A model generated the notes under the pieces. The model made no database searches. It was not told where the DNA came from and saw only the letters and a list, made by a program, of their open reading frames with translations. A DNA stretch of 64,000 nucleotides from Aliarcobacter sp. (GTDB lineage Bacteria > Campylobacterota > Campylobacteria > Campylobacterales > Arcobacteraceae): the NCBI GenBank assembly GCA_028690445.1, contig JAQVBE010000017.1, positions 1 through 64,000 of the forward strand, read 5' to 3'. This document shows positions 8,377 through 17,376 of the stretch, one piece after another. The first letter of the stretch is position 1; each line of letters opens with the position of its first letter. The position numbers and the translations under genes are program-made.

Positions 8377-9591
8377 ATGTTCCATGAAATTGAATTTGAG
8401 AGAATGAAAAGACTTCCAAACTATGTGTTTGCAGAAGTTAATAATATTAAAATGGAAGCTAGACGAGCTGGTGAAGATGTAATTGACTTTTCTATGGGAA
8501 ATCCTGATGGTCCGGCACCACAACATATTACAGATAAATTAATTGAAGCTGCTGCAAAACCAAAAAATCATGGTTATAGTGCAAGTGCTGGTATTTTTAA
8601 ATTAAGACTTGCTATTTCTAACTGGTATAAAAGAAAATATGATGTTGATTTTTTAGACCCAAATAAACATGTATGTGCAACAATGGGTTCAAAAGAGGGT
8701 TATGTTCACTTAGTTCAAGCTATTGTAAATGTTGGTGATGTGGCTGTTGTTCCAGACCCAACTTATCCAATTCACTCATATGCATTTATGTTAAATGGTG
8801 CTGCTGTTCATAAATTTGAACTAGTATTTGATGATGTATTTAAAGTTGATGAAGATCTGTTTTTTGAAAGATTACAAAAAACAATTGATGAGTCAATTCC
8901 AAAAGTAAAATTTGTAGTTGTAAACTTCCCACACAATCCTACTTGTGCGACAGTTACACCTGAGTTTTATACAAAATTAGTAGCAATGGCAAAAAAAGAA
9001 AGATTTTATATTATCTCTGATATTGCTTATGCTGATATTACTTTTGATGGATATAAAACTCCTTCAATTTTCCAAGCAGAGGGTGCGTTAGATGTTGCTG
9101 TTGAATGTTTTACTTTAAGTAAATCATACAATATGGCTGGATGGAGAGTAGGGTGTATCGTTGGAAATGAAAAACTAATCGGTGCATTAAAAAGAATTAA
9201 ATCATGGCTTGATTATGGTATGTTTACTCCTATTCAAATTGCAGCTACTGTTGCTCTTGATGGTCCTCAAGATTGTGTTGAAGAACATATTGAAAAATAT
9301 AGAAAAAGAAGAGATTTAATGCTTGAAGTATTTGCAGATGCTGGTTGGGTTATGAATAAACCTAATGCTTCAATGTTTATTTGGGCAAAAATTCCAGAAG
9401 TTGCAGCTCATTTAGGAAGTATGGAGTTCTCTAAACAACTTTTAACTGAAGCTCATGTGGCTGTAAGTCCTGGAATTGGATTTGGGCATTATGGTGACCA
9501 ATATGTAAGAATTGCATTAATTGAAAATGAAAAAAGAATTAGACAAGCAGCAAAAAATATAAAGAAATATTTAAAATCATTAGAGAAATAG
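8377..9591 (+). CDS. Class I/II PLP-dependent aminotransferase (AlaC / LL-DAP aminotransferase-like)
   Basis: This 404-residue fold-type I aminotransferase forms the Schiff base on a Lys at about 249 in LSKSYNMAGWRVG. Other signatures are DFSMGNPDGPAP near the N-terminus, HGYSASAGIFKLR, VVNFPHNPTCATV, SDIAYADITFDG and YVRIALIEN with the C-terminal substrate-carboxylate Arg. Overall it is closest by eye to the AlaC/DapL-like group (glutamate-pyruvate or diaminopimelate aminotransferase), but substrate cannot be read from sequence. It has a good AAGGAG site and precedes hom by 9 bases, suggesting an amino-acid biosynthesis operon. Confidence 0.85.
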   Translation: MFHEIEFERMKRLPNYVFAEVNNIKMEARRAGEDVIDFSMGNPDGPAPQHITDKLIEAAAKPKNHGYSASAGIFKLRLAISNWYKRKYDVDFLDPNKHVCATMGSKEGYVHLVQAIVNVGDVAVVPDPTYPIHSYAFMLNGAAVHKFELVFDDVFKVDEDLFFERLQKTIDESIPKVKFVVVNFPHNPTCATVTPEFYTKLVAMAKKERFYIISDIAYADITFDGYKTPSIFQAEGALDVAVECFTLSKSYNMAGWRVGCIVGNEKLIGALKRIKSWLDYGMFTPIQIAATVALDGPQDCVEEHIEKYRKRRDLMLEVFADAGWVMNKPNASMFIWAKIPEVAAHLGSMEFSKQLLTEAHVAVSPGIGFGHYGDQYVRIALIENEKRIRQAAKNIKKYLKSLEK

Positions 9592-9600
9592 GAATTATTC

Positions 9601-10863
9601 ATGTTAAGAGTTGGAATTATCGGAGTTGGTACAGTTGGAGCTAGCGTTGCAAATATTTTAAGGGATAATAAAAATATTATAACGGCACGTGCTGGTAAAG
9701 AAATTGTAGCAACCATTGGAGTAGTTTCAAACTTACATAAAATAAGAGATGTAGATATAAAACTTACAGATAATATTGATGATGTTTTAAATGATGATTC
9801 TATCGATGTAGTTGTTGAGTTAATGGGTGGAATTGATAAACCAAATGAAATCGTTAGAAAAGCTTTATTAAAAGGTAAAGCAGTGGTTACTGCCAATAAA
9901 GCTCTTTTGGCATATCATAGATATGAGCTTCAAGAACTAGCAGGTGATATTCCCTTTGAATTTGAAGCAGCAGTTGCTGGTGGAATTCCAATTATTAATG
10001 CCCTAAGAGATGGATTAAGTGCAAATCATATTAAATCTATTCAAGGTATTATGAATGGAACTTGTAACTATATGTTAACAAGAATGATAAATGATGGTGT
10101 TGATTATAATGAAATATTAAAAGAAGCTCAAGAATTAGGTTATGCAGAATCAGATCCAACATTTGATGTTGGTGGATTTGATGCAGCGCATAAACTTCTA
10201 ATTTTAGGCTCTATTGCCTATGGAATAGATGTTAAACCTGAAGATATCCTAATTGAAGGTATTCAAAATATTTCAAAAGCTGATATTGAATTTGCAAAAG
10301 AATTTGAATATTCAATTAAATTATTAGGTATTGCAAAAAAAGTAGGTAATGAAGTTGAATTAAGAGTTCATCCAGTTCTAATTCCTCAAGATAAAATGAT
10401 TGCAAAAGTTGATGGAGTTATGAACGGTATCTCTGTTGTTGGAGATAAAGTTGGTGAAACAATGTTTTATGGAGCAGGAGCGGGTGGTGATGCCACTGCA
10501 TCTGCTGTTATTGCAAATATTATTGATATTGCAAGACGGGGAAAAGGTTCACCAATGCTTGGATTTGAAAACCAACCAGGTGAAAAAATTACTTTAATGT
10601 CAAAAGATAATATTCAAACAAAATATTACTTAAGACTTGAAGTTGCAGATAAATCTGGAACTTTAGCAAAAATTGCAACTATTTTAGGAAATAACTCAAT
10701 ATCTATTGAAGCAATGTTACAAAAACCATTGAAAAATGGAAGTGCAAATTTACTTTTAACTACACATGTATCTATTGAGAAAGATATTATTAAAGCTATG
10801 ACTGAACTAGAAAACTCAGGTGTAATTTTAACTAAACCTGCCATGATAAGAATAGAAGAATAG
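9601..10863 (+). CDS. hom: Homoserine dehydrogenase
   Basis: The enzyme reduces aspartate semialdehyde to homoserine with NAD(P)H, at the branch to threonine and methionine. The N-terminal Rossmann motif is VGIIGVGTVGASVAN (residues about 3-17). VVTANKALLA and AAVAGGIPIINALRDG are typical, as is IQGIMNGTCNYMLT with the conserved catalytic region. A C-terminal ACT domain (about 345-418, YLRLEVADKSGTLAKIATIL) indicates feedback control, classically by threonine. Length 420 is normal for the monofunctional form. GGAATTATTC gives a weak ribosome site. Confidence 0.95.
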   Translation: MLRVGIIGVGTVGASVANILRDNKNIITARAGKEIVATIGVVSNLHKIRDVDIKLTDNIDDVLNDDSIDVVVELMGGIDKPNEIVRKALLKGKAVVTANKALLAYHRYELQELAGDIPFEFEAAVAGGIPIINALRDGLSANHIKSIQGIMNGTCNYMLTRMINDGVDYNEILKEAQELGYAESDPTFDVGGFDAAHKLLILGSIAYGIDVKPEDILIEGIQNISKADIEFAKEFEYSIKLLGIAKKVGNEVELRVHPVLIPQDKMIAKVDGVMNGISVVGDKVGETMFYGAGAGGDATASAVIANIIDIARRGKGSPMLGFENQPGEKITLMSKDNIQTKYYLRLEVADKSGTLAKIATILGNNSISIEAMLQKPLKNGSANLLLTTHVSIEKDIIKAMTELENSGVILTKPAMIRIEE

Positions 10864-10880
10864 TCTTCTATTCAATTCAT

Positions 10881-12239
10881 TTGAGAAAAAATTCACAAAC
10901 ACTAACCACACAAAGTATTCCGGCATTAATAAAACAATTGGCAATTCCAGCTAGTATTGGAATGTTTTTTAACACTATGTATAATGTCGTTGATACTTTT
11001 TATGCTGGGCTTATTTCAACGCAAGCAATATCTGCATTAACTTTATCTTTTATGATTTTTTTCTTAATTATTGGTTTTGGATATGGTTTTAGTTCAGCAA
11101 TCACAGCACTTTTAGGAAATGCTCTTGGTAAAAAAAGATACAAATTAGCTTCTATTTATGCCCATAAAGGTCTGATTTTTGTGCCATTAATTGGTTTAAC
11201 TCTTAGTATTATTGGATATTTCTTTGCCCCTTCTCTTTTTATGTTTTTAGGCGCTAAAGACGAATATTTACAAATCTCACTTGATTATATAAATCCAATT
11301 TTATTTGGTGCAATATTTTTTATGTTTAATTTTTCCCTAAACTCTATTTTAATAGCCACAGGAGATACAAAAACATATAGAAATAGTTTAATATTTGGTT
11401 TTTTTGCCAACCTAGCTTTAAATCCTTTGTTTATGTACGGATTTTTATTTGTTCCAGCAATGGGAATAAAAGGAATTGCATTTGCTACAGTTTTAATTCA
11501 AGTAATAAATATGTTTTATTTATTTTACAAAGTTTTACAAACAAAACTTATTCATTTCGATAAACTAGAATATTTTATCCCAAATCTTAGAATTTACAAA
11601 TTATTCTTTACTCATGGAATACCTTCAAGTTTAAATATGCTTACAATGGCTATTGGTTCACTAATTTTGACATATTTTGTTTCACATTATGGAATACAAG
11701 CAGTTGCTGGTTATGGAATAGGGTATAGAGTTGAGCAACTTATGCTGTTACCAGCACTTGGACTTAGTACAGCGGTATTAGCTCTTGTATCAAATAATTT
11801 TGGTGCTAAAAAATATGACAGGATTATTGAAACTTTAAAAGTTTCACTTAAATATGGATTTATTATAGCAACTGTTGGAATTATTTTTTTGACTATTCTA
11901 GGAAGACTAATTATTTCATTATTTGATTCTAACCCAATTGTTGTTGATTTTGGGGTAAGTTATTTACTTATTGAAATTTGGATATTTTATGCTTATGTAA
12001 TTTTATTTGTTTGTATTTCAACACTACAAGCGATAAAAAGACCGAAGATGATTCTATATATTGGAATTTATAGACAAATTTTTGCAAAATTAATAATTGC
12101 ATATTTAATTGTAAAATATTTTGAACTTGATTTTATTTATTTATGGTTTGGGATTTTATTTATGATTTATAGTGCAGCTATTTTTGCTTATTTTTATACA
12201 AACAAACTATTAAAAGAGATTTTAAATAAAAGTTTATAA
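10881..12239 (+). CDS. MATE-family multidrug/metabolite efflux transporter
   Basis: This 452-residue inner-membrane protein has about 12 hydrophobic segments in two homologous halves. The first half begins LIKQLAIPASIGMFFNTMYNVVDTFYAGLIS and the second repeats the theme at HGIPSSLNMLTMAIGSLILTYF. It exchanges substrates against Na+ or H+; the substrate is unknown. The start is TTG with no strong Shine-Dalgarno, 17 bases after hom. No better in-frame start exists before the conserved N-terminal helix. It converges on the Cys-rich gene across a shared hairpin. Confidence 0.88.
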   Translation: MRKNSQTLTTQSIPALIKQLAIPASIGMFFNTMYNVVDTFYAGLISTQAISALTLSFMIFFLIIGFGYGFSSAITALLGNALGKKRYKLASIYAHKGLIFVPLIGLTLSIIGYFFAPSLFMFLGAKDEYLQISLDYINPILFGAIFFMFNFSLNSILIATGDTKTYRNSLIFGFFANLALNPLFMYGFLFVPAMGIKGIAFATVLIQVINMFYLFYKVLQTKLIHFDKLEYFIPNLRIYKLFFTHGIPSSLNMLTMAIGSLILTYFVSHYGIQAVAGYGIGYRVEQLMLLPALGLSTAVLALVSNNFGAKKYDRIIETLKVSLKYGFIIATVGIIFLTILGRLIISLFDSNPIVVDFGVSYLLIEIWIFYAYVILFVCISTLQAIKRPKMILYIGIYRQIFAKLIIAYLIVKYFELDFIYLWFGILFMIYSAAIFAYFYTNKLLKEILNKSL

Positions 12240-12263
12240 GAAGTCTTAAAAGACCTCTTATAA
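12234..12263. terminator. Bidirectional hairpin between MATE and Cys-rich genes
   Basis: Fourteen-base arms 12234-12247 and 12250-12263 pair with one G-U over an AA loop. The hairpin spans the MATE stop codon, and the convergent gene ends at 12268. No long T-run is present. Confidence 0.55.
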
Positions 12264-12267
12264 GTGG

Positions 12268-12609
12268 TTATTTAGAACCACACTTTCCAGCTCCACACGA
12301 ACCTTTCATTTCATCTTTCATTTCTTTTTTAGTATCTTTCATCTCTTTTTTCATTTCTGCGCCACATTTTCCAGCTCCGCATGAACCTTTCATCTCTTTT
12401 TTCATTTCTGCGCCACATTTTCCAGCTCCGCATGAACCTTTCATCTCTTTTTTCATTTCTGCGCCACATTTTCCAGTTCCGCATGAACCTTTCATCTCTT
12501 TTTTCATTTCTGCGCCACATTTTCCAGTTCCGCATGAACCTTGTGCTGCAAATGCTAATGTACTCGCAAGTAAAAGTCCTAATAATAACCCTGATAATTT
12601 TATTTTCAA
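12268..12609 (-). CDS. Secreted repetitive Cys-rich protein (HvfA/bufferin-like metallophore precursor candidate)
   Basis: The 113-residue protein starts with TTG after an AAGGAAAC site. A signal peptide (about 1-21, LLLASTLAFAAQ) is followed by four near-perfect 17-residue units GSCG[T/A]GKCGAEMKKEMK, a Lys/Met/Glu linker, and a final GSCGAGKCGSK. There are ten Cys, all within GSCGxGKCG. The GKCG pattern after a signal peptide resembles HvfA/bufferin precursors, whose Cys are modified by MNIO (DUF692) enzymes to bind copper. No MNIO or partner gene is in the window, so modification is unproven. It is the last gene of a same-strand block with YceI and a Cus-type efflux system, which supports a metal-binding role. 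Metallothionein-like binding by unmodified Cys is the alternative. Confidence 0.7.
   Translation of the reverse strand: MKIKLSGLLLGLLLASTLAFAAQGSCGTGKCGAEMKKEMKGSCGTGKCGAEMKKEMKGSCGAGKCGAEMKKEMKGSCGAGKCGAEMKKEMKDTKKEMKDEMKGSCGAGKCGSK
12337..12540 (-). repeat. Four 51-bp in-frame tandem repeats
   Basis: Four copies of a 51-bp unit encode the 17-residue repeats of the Cys-rich protein. They are almost identical in DNA; the visible change is one GCT/GTT difference (Ala/Thr codon). Near identity including silent positions points to recent expansion or gene conversion, so copy number probably varies between strains. Confidence 0.9.
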
Positions 12610-12643
12610 ATTGTTTCCTTTTTTATTTTTATTTAATTATATA

Positions 12644-13222
12644 CTATTTTTGTACAGCTTCAACATCAACTATAATTTTTACTTCTTCAGCCACAGCAAC
12701 ACCACCTAACTCAATAGCTTTATTCCATTTTAAATCATAATCCATTCTGTTAATTTTCCCTTTTAAAGAAAAACCGACTCTTTTAATACCTTGAAAATCT
12801 TTTACACTAGCAATATCTTCAACCTCTAAAACAACAGGTTTAGTTATACCTCTAATAGTTAAATCACCTTTCATTTTCCCTTCATTTCCATCTGCTTGGT
12901 AAGATTTCATAACAAAAGTCATTTTAGGAAACTTTTCTGAAGCAAAAAAATCATCACTTCTTAGGTGTTCATCTCTTTTCTCAATTCCCGTATCAACAGA
13001 TGCTGTATTTACGTCTGCACTAAATGTTTTAAAAGATTTTGTAGCTTCATCAAAATCAATTTGAGCATTATAAGTTTTGAACTCACCTTTTACATTTGTA
13101 ATCATCATATGTTTTACTGAAAATCCTACATTTGTGTGGACATTATCAACACTATAAGAAGCAGCATTTACTAAACCGAAACTCAATACTAAAGCACTTG
13201 TAATTTTTGTTATAAATCTCAT
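12644..13222 (-). CDS. YceI-family periplasmic protein
   Basis: The 192-residue protein has a signal peptide (about 1-20, FGLVNA/A) and the YceI lipocalin-like barrel: YSVDNVHTNVGFSVKHMMITNVKGEF, then VDTGIEKRDEHLRSDDFFASEKFPKMTF, and GDLTIRGITKPVVLEVE. YceI proteins bind isoprenoid-type lipids in a hydrophobic pocket; the physiological role is unsettled. A clear AAAGGAT site precedes the ATG. It lies 48 bp after the RND pump and 34 bp before the Cys-rich gene, all on one strand, so it may be in the same metal-response unit. Confidence 0.9.
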   Translation of the reverse strand: MRFITKITSALVLSFGLVNAASYSVDNVHTNVGFSVKHMMITNVKGEFKTYNAQIDFDEATKSFKTFSADVNTASVDTGIEKRDEHLRSDDFFASEKFPKMTFVMKSYQADGNEGKMKGDLTIRGITKPVVLEVEDIASVKDFQGIKRVGFSLKGKINRMDYDLKWNKAIELGGVAVAEEVKIIVDVEAVQK

Positions 13223-13270
13223 CTTCTATCCTTTTTTTGAATTACTAGATTTTATATTCTTTTTGTTTAA

Positions 13271-16200
13271 TTAATGTGTAGAAATATTCTTTCTAATACT
13301 AATTATATAAAATATAGCTGGAATTATAATAAGTGTTAAAAATGTTGAAGTAACCATTCCTCCAATCATTGGAGCTGCAATTCTTTGCATTACTTCACTT
13401 CCAACTCCATGAATATACATTATAGGGATTAATCCTCCTAAAATAGTAAAAAGAGTCATTAACTTTGGTCGAAGTCTCAAAACTGCGCCTTTATAAATAG
13501 CTTTTATTATTTCATCTTTTGTTATATTTAAACAACTTTGTTTTAACTCAATCATTGCTTCATTTAAATAAACAAGCATAACAATAGAAGTTTCAGATGC
13601 AACTCCTAAAAGTGCTAAGAAACCAACTATTACAGCAATTGAAATATTAAAATCTAGATAATCTAAATAAATGATTCCACCACTTAAGGCAAAAGGTAAA
13701 GTAAAAAATATAATCAAAGTATAAGTCATATTTTTTAAAGCTAGATATATCAATAAAAAAATTATAATAAATGTTAAAGGTATGATATAAATAAGTTTTT
13801 TCATCGCCATTTCAAGAAATTCACTTTGTCCTGACCACTCAAAATAGTAACCAGATGGTAACTCAATATCTTTTAATAATTCATTTGTTTCGTCTTTATA
13901 TTGTTTTGTTGAAATATCTTCTTTTGGCGTTATATAAATAAAACTTACATTTAACGCCTTTTCAGATGATATTACAGATGGTCCTTCTTCATATTTTAGA
14001 TTTGCAAATAATCTTAAAGGTTGAAAACCTAAATTTGTTTTGATTTGAAGATTTTCTAAAGTTGTTATATCTTTCCTTTGATTTGATTCAAATCTTAGAC
14101 TTATTGGGTATCTTTCTAATTTATCAAGAAAAGTTGAGATTTGAGTTCCACCAACTCCTAAATTTATAGTTTCTAAAATATCATTTTTACTTATTCCATA
14201 TCTTGAAATCATCTCATCATTTATTTGAATATTTAAATAATATCCTGAGTTCACTTTGTCTGATGAAACCGATAAAGTTCCATCATAATGTCTTAATTTT
14301 TGCTCTATTTGTTTTGCTGTTTCTTCTAAAACTTTGTGGTCATTTCCATAAAGTTTTATTCCCAAAGGCGTTCTAATACCTGTTAAAAGCATATCAATTC
14401 GCCCTCTAATTGGATATGTCCATGAGTTTATAAGTCCTTGAACTTGAAGTTTTTCATTCATCTCTTCCATTAGTTTTTTATAAGTCATTCCATCTCGCCA
14501 TTGTGATTCAGGTTTAAAAGTAATAACTGTTTCAATCATTGCAAGAGGTGCTGGATCAGTAGCACTTAAAGCTCGTCCAACTTTTGCAAAAGCCGTATCT
14601 ACTTCTGGAAATGATTTTATGATTAAATCTGTTTTTTGCGCTAACTCTTTTGCCATATCAATACTAATTCCATAAGGAGTTACTGGCATATACATAAAAG
14701 TTTGTTCATTCATCATTGGCATAAATTCCCAATTTTGTTTTTGATAAACATTAACTGCAAAAATAATCACCCCAATATAAATAACAACTATTAAATATCT
14801 AAATCTTAAAGCCATTTTTAAAAGTGGCGAATAGATATTTATAAAAAATCTATTTAAGATATTTTTATCTTCTGCCATGATTTTCCCACGAATTAAAAAA
14901 ATCATCAAAATAGGAACTAGAGTGATTGATAAAATTGCTCCTGTCATCATTGCAAAAGATTTTGTAAAAGCAAGTGGTGTAAATAATCTTCCTTCTTGAC
15001 CAGTTAAAGCAAAAATAGGGAAAAATGAAACTACCACTAAAACTAAAGCAAAAAATATTGGACGACCAACTTGTTTTGCTGATTTTATAATTATTTCCGT
15101 TCTTTCTTTATTTGAAAGATTTTCTTTTCCTTGAAGATATTTGTGGGCATTTTCTACCATTACAATTGTGGCATCTACCATCGCTCCAATGGCAATTGCG
15201 ATTCCACCCAAACTCATAATATTTGAGCCAATTCCAAAAAGTTTCATTAATAAAAAACTAATCAACACAGTAATTGGTAATGTAATGATGATAATCAAAG
15301 CTGATCTAAAATGAAATAAAAATAGAGTTGCAATGATAGCCACAATAATAGATTCTTCAATCAAAGTACTTTTTAAAGTATCTATTGCTTTATCTATAAG
15401 TGAAGTTCTATCATAAACTTCAACCACTTCAACATCAGGAACTTTTAATGTGGCTAATTTCTCTTTTACAGCCTTTATAACAGCATAAGGGTTTTCTCCA
15501 AACCGAACTATTACAATACCGCCAATCATCTCTCCTTGACCATTTAATTCAACCATACCTCGTCTATCTTTTGAAGTTATATTAACCTCAGCAATATCTT
15601 TTATTTTTAACGGAATATTATTTGAAGTTTTAATGGTAATATTTTCAATATCACTCACTGATTTTAAATAACCACGAGCTGTAATTATTTGTTCAAAACC
15701 ATTTTCTAAAATTATTCTTCCACCTGTATCACTATTGTTTGCTTGAATTATCTCTTTTATTTCATTTATATTTAAATCATATTGAACTAATTTATCCTGA
15801 TTTAAAGTGATTTCATAGTTTTTTACATATCCACCAATTGAAGCTATTTCACTAACTCCATCAACACCTAAAAGTGCATATTTATAATAATAATCTTGTA
15901 AAGTTCGTAACTCATCTAAACTTTTTGTTTTTGATTTTAAAGCATATTCATAAGCCCAACCAACACCTGTGGCATCAGGTCCAAGTTGAACAGTTGCACC
16001 TGTTGGAAATGTTCCTTGTAAAGTTGAGAGTTGTTCTAAAACTCTACTTCTTGAATCATAAATATCTGTTCCATCTTTGAATATTATATAAATCATTGCT
16101 GTTGAAAAAGATGTCATTGCTCGAACAGTTTGTATATTTGGTAAACTCATCAAATTTGAAATCAAAGGATAAGAGATTTGTTCTTCAATTGTTTTTGGAC

Positions 16201-16369
16201 TTTGTCCATTCCATTCAACTTGAATTATAACCTGAGGTGGTGATAAATCAGGAAGAGCATCTAAATTTGTATTTTTAACAGCCCAAAATGAAGCAACAGT
16301 TAAAATTAGAATTGAAAAAAGTACTAAAAATTTGTTTCTTATACTATATGAAATTATACTCTCTACCAT
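13271..16369 (-). CDS. cusA: CusA-type heavy-metal RND efflux pump, inner-membrane subunit
   Basis: This proton-driven RND transporter exports monovalent metals (Cu+/Ag+) through the envelope. Twelve membrane segments and two large periplasmic loops are evident. GGIAIAIGAMVDATIVMVENAHK in TM4 is the HME4 (CusA) signature rather than the divalent CzcA form. RIDMLLTGIRTP matches the region bearing a key Met of the CusA site, and WRDGMTYKKLMEEM lies where a second one is found in E. coli CusA (by eye). I prefer the ATG at 16369 (MVESIISYSI) over a TTG three codons upstream, giving 1032 residues. It follows cusB within 3 bases. Confidence 0.9.
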   Translation of the reverse strand: MVESIISYSIRNKFLVLFSILILTVASFWAVKNTNLDALPDLSPPQVIIQVEWNGQSPKTIEEQISYPLISNLMSLPNIQTVRAMTSFSTAMIYIIFKDGTDIYDSRSRVLEQLSTLQGTFPTGATVQLGPDATGVGWAYEYALKSKTKSLDELRTLQDYYYKYALLGVDGVSEIASIGGYVKNYEITLNQDKLVQYDLNINEIKEIIQANNSDTGGRIILENGFEQIITARGYLKSVSDIENITIKTSNNIPLKIKDIAEVNITSKDRRGMVELNGQGEMIGGIVIVRFGENPYAVIKAVKEKLATLKVPDVEVVEVYDRTSLIDKAIDTLKSTLIEESIIVAIIATLFLFHFRSALIIIITLPITVLISFLLMKLFGIGSNIMSLGGIAIAIGAMVDATIVMVENAHKYLQGKENLSNKERTEIIIKSAKQVGRPIFFALVLVVVSFFPIFALTGQEGRLFTPLAFTKSFAMMTGAILSITLVPILMIFLIRGKIMAEDKNILNRFFINIYSPLLKMALRFRYLIVVIYIGVIIFAVNVYQKQNWEFMPMMNEQTFMYMPVTPYGISIDMAKELAQKTDLIIKSFPEVDTAFAKVGRALSATDPAPLAMIETVITFKPESQWRDGMTYKKLMEEMNEKLQVQGLINSWTYPIRGRIDMLLTGIRTPLGIKLYGNDHKVLEETAKQIEQKLRHYDGTLSVSSDKVNSGYYLNIQINDEMISRYGISKNDILETINLGVGGTQISTFLDKLERYPISLRFESNQRKDITTLENLQIKTNLGFQPLRLFANLKYEEGPSVISSEKALNVSFIYITPKEDISTKQYKDETNELLKDIELPSGYYFEWSGQSEFLEMAMKKLIYIIPLTFIIIFLLIYLALKNMTYTLIIFFTLPFALSGGIIYLDYLDFNISIAVIVGFLALLGVASETSIVMLVYLNEAMIELKQSCLNITKDEIIKAIYKGAVLRLRPKLMTLFTILGGLIPIMYIHGVGSEVMQRIAAPMIGGMVTSTFLTLIIIPAIFYIISIRKNISTH

Positions 16370-16371
16370 AA

Positions 16372-17376
16372 TTACCAATCCTCTTTATCTGATTCATAAA
16401 GTGCATTCGTAACTGCATCTGAATCAAGTAGGAATAGAGCGTTATTTATAACCTCATCATTTTCATTTAATCCACTTAATATTTCATATTTATTTGAAGA
16501 TATCCTTTTAGCTTCTATTTTTACAGGTTCAAATTCACCATTTTCTAAAGGTTTAAAAACATAAAATTTATCTGCTTTTTTTAGAACAGCTGTTTTTGGA
16601 AGAGTTAACATAAAATCTTTTTTTACATTTATATCAACTTTCCCAAACATACTAGGAACTAATTTTAAATCCTCATTTTCTAAAACAAATCTAACATCAA
16701 CTGTTTTAGTTTTTTCATCAAAAATAGGGTAAATAAAATCAACTTTTGACTTTATCTTTTGGTTTATTCCATCTATATTTATTAAAGCCTCACCATCTTT
16801 TTTTACAAACTCTAAATCACTTTGATAAACAGAAGCCACAAACCAAATCTTATCTAAACTAGCAAGTTGTAAAAGAGTAATTCCTTTACTTACAGCACTT
16901 GATTGATTTATATTTTTCTCCATTAATATGGCATTCATTGAAGATGTAACCACTAAACCATTTGAGTTGATTTTTCCATCTTTTATTTTTTGTTGTTCTG
17001 TCTTTGAAATATCTAAATTATCAAGTCGCCCTAAAGTACTTTGGTAGATATTTTGATTAAAATTCTTAGCCACTTGAAGTTCATTTTGAATAGATAAAAT
17101 CTCTTGTGAATAAATAGAGTATAAAGGCTCACCTTTTTTTATAGTCATATATTTTTTATTTGCATTTAGTTTTGTAATATAACCATCAAATCTACTTGTA
17201 ATATCAACCAAAGATGATTCATCTATTTTTGTTATTCCATAAAAACTTTTATTTATAGATACTTCTTCTTTTACTACTTTCGTAATTTTTTTATTAAATA
17301 ACTGTTTTGCATCTAAAATCTGTGCTTGTAAAAAACCACTTAAAAGTAGGGTACTTAATATCAATATTTTAATCAT
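16372..17376 (-). CDS. cusB: RND periplasmic adaptor (membrane-fusion protein), CusB-like
   Basis: The 334-residue exported adaptor links the RND pump to the outer-membrane channel. It has a signal peptide (about 1-18, LLSGFLQAQ), a barrel-sandwich half beginning DGYITKLNANKKYMTIKKGEPLYSIYS, a helical hairpin (EILSIQNELQVAKN), the returning half (GITLLQLASLDKIWFVASVY) and a beta-barrel/proximal domain. This is CusB-like but short: it lacks the long N-terminal Met-rich segment known from E. coli CusB. The start overlaps the TolC-family gene by 4 bases and the stop lies just before cusA. Confidence 0.85.
   Translation of the reverse strand: MIKILILSTLLLSGFLQAQILDAKQLFNKKITKVVKEEVSINKSFYGITKIDESSLVDITSRFDGYITKLNANKKYMTIKKGEPLYSIYSQEILSIQNELQVAKNFNQNIYQSTLGRLDNLDISKTEQQKIKDGKINSNGLVVTSSMNAILMEKNINQSSAVSKGITLLQLASLDKIWFVASVYQSDLEFVKKDGEALINIDGINQKIKSKVDFIYPIFDEKTKTVDVRFVLENEDLKLVPSMFGKVDINVKKDFMLTLPKTAVLKKADKFYVFKPLENGEFEPVKIEAKRISSNKYEILSGLNENDEVINNALFLLDSDAVTNALYESDKEDW

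Noticed and set aside
12337..12540. Regular 51-bp repeats as a CRISPR array
   Set aside because: There are no spacers; the unit is in frame and codes for the Cys-rich protein repeats.
12329..12740. Other open frames across the Cys-rich repeat region, on both strands
   Set aside because: A 51-bp repeat is a multiple of three, so every frame without a stop stays open. Only one frame has a signal peptide and a sensible ribosome site.
16370..16378. Upstream TTG start for cusA
   Set aside because: The ATG at 16369 gives the conserved start and avoids overlap with the cusB stop.
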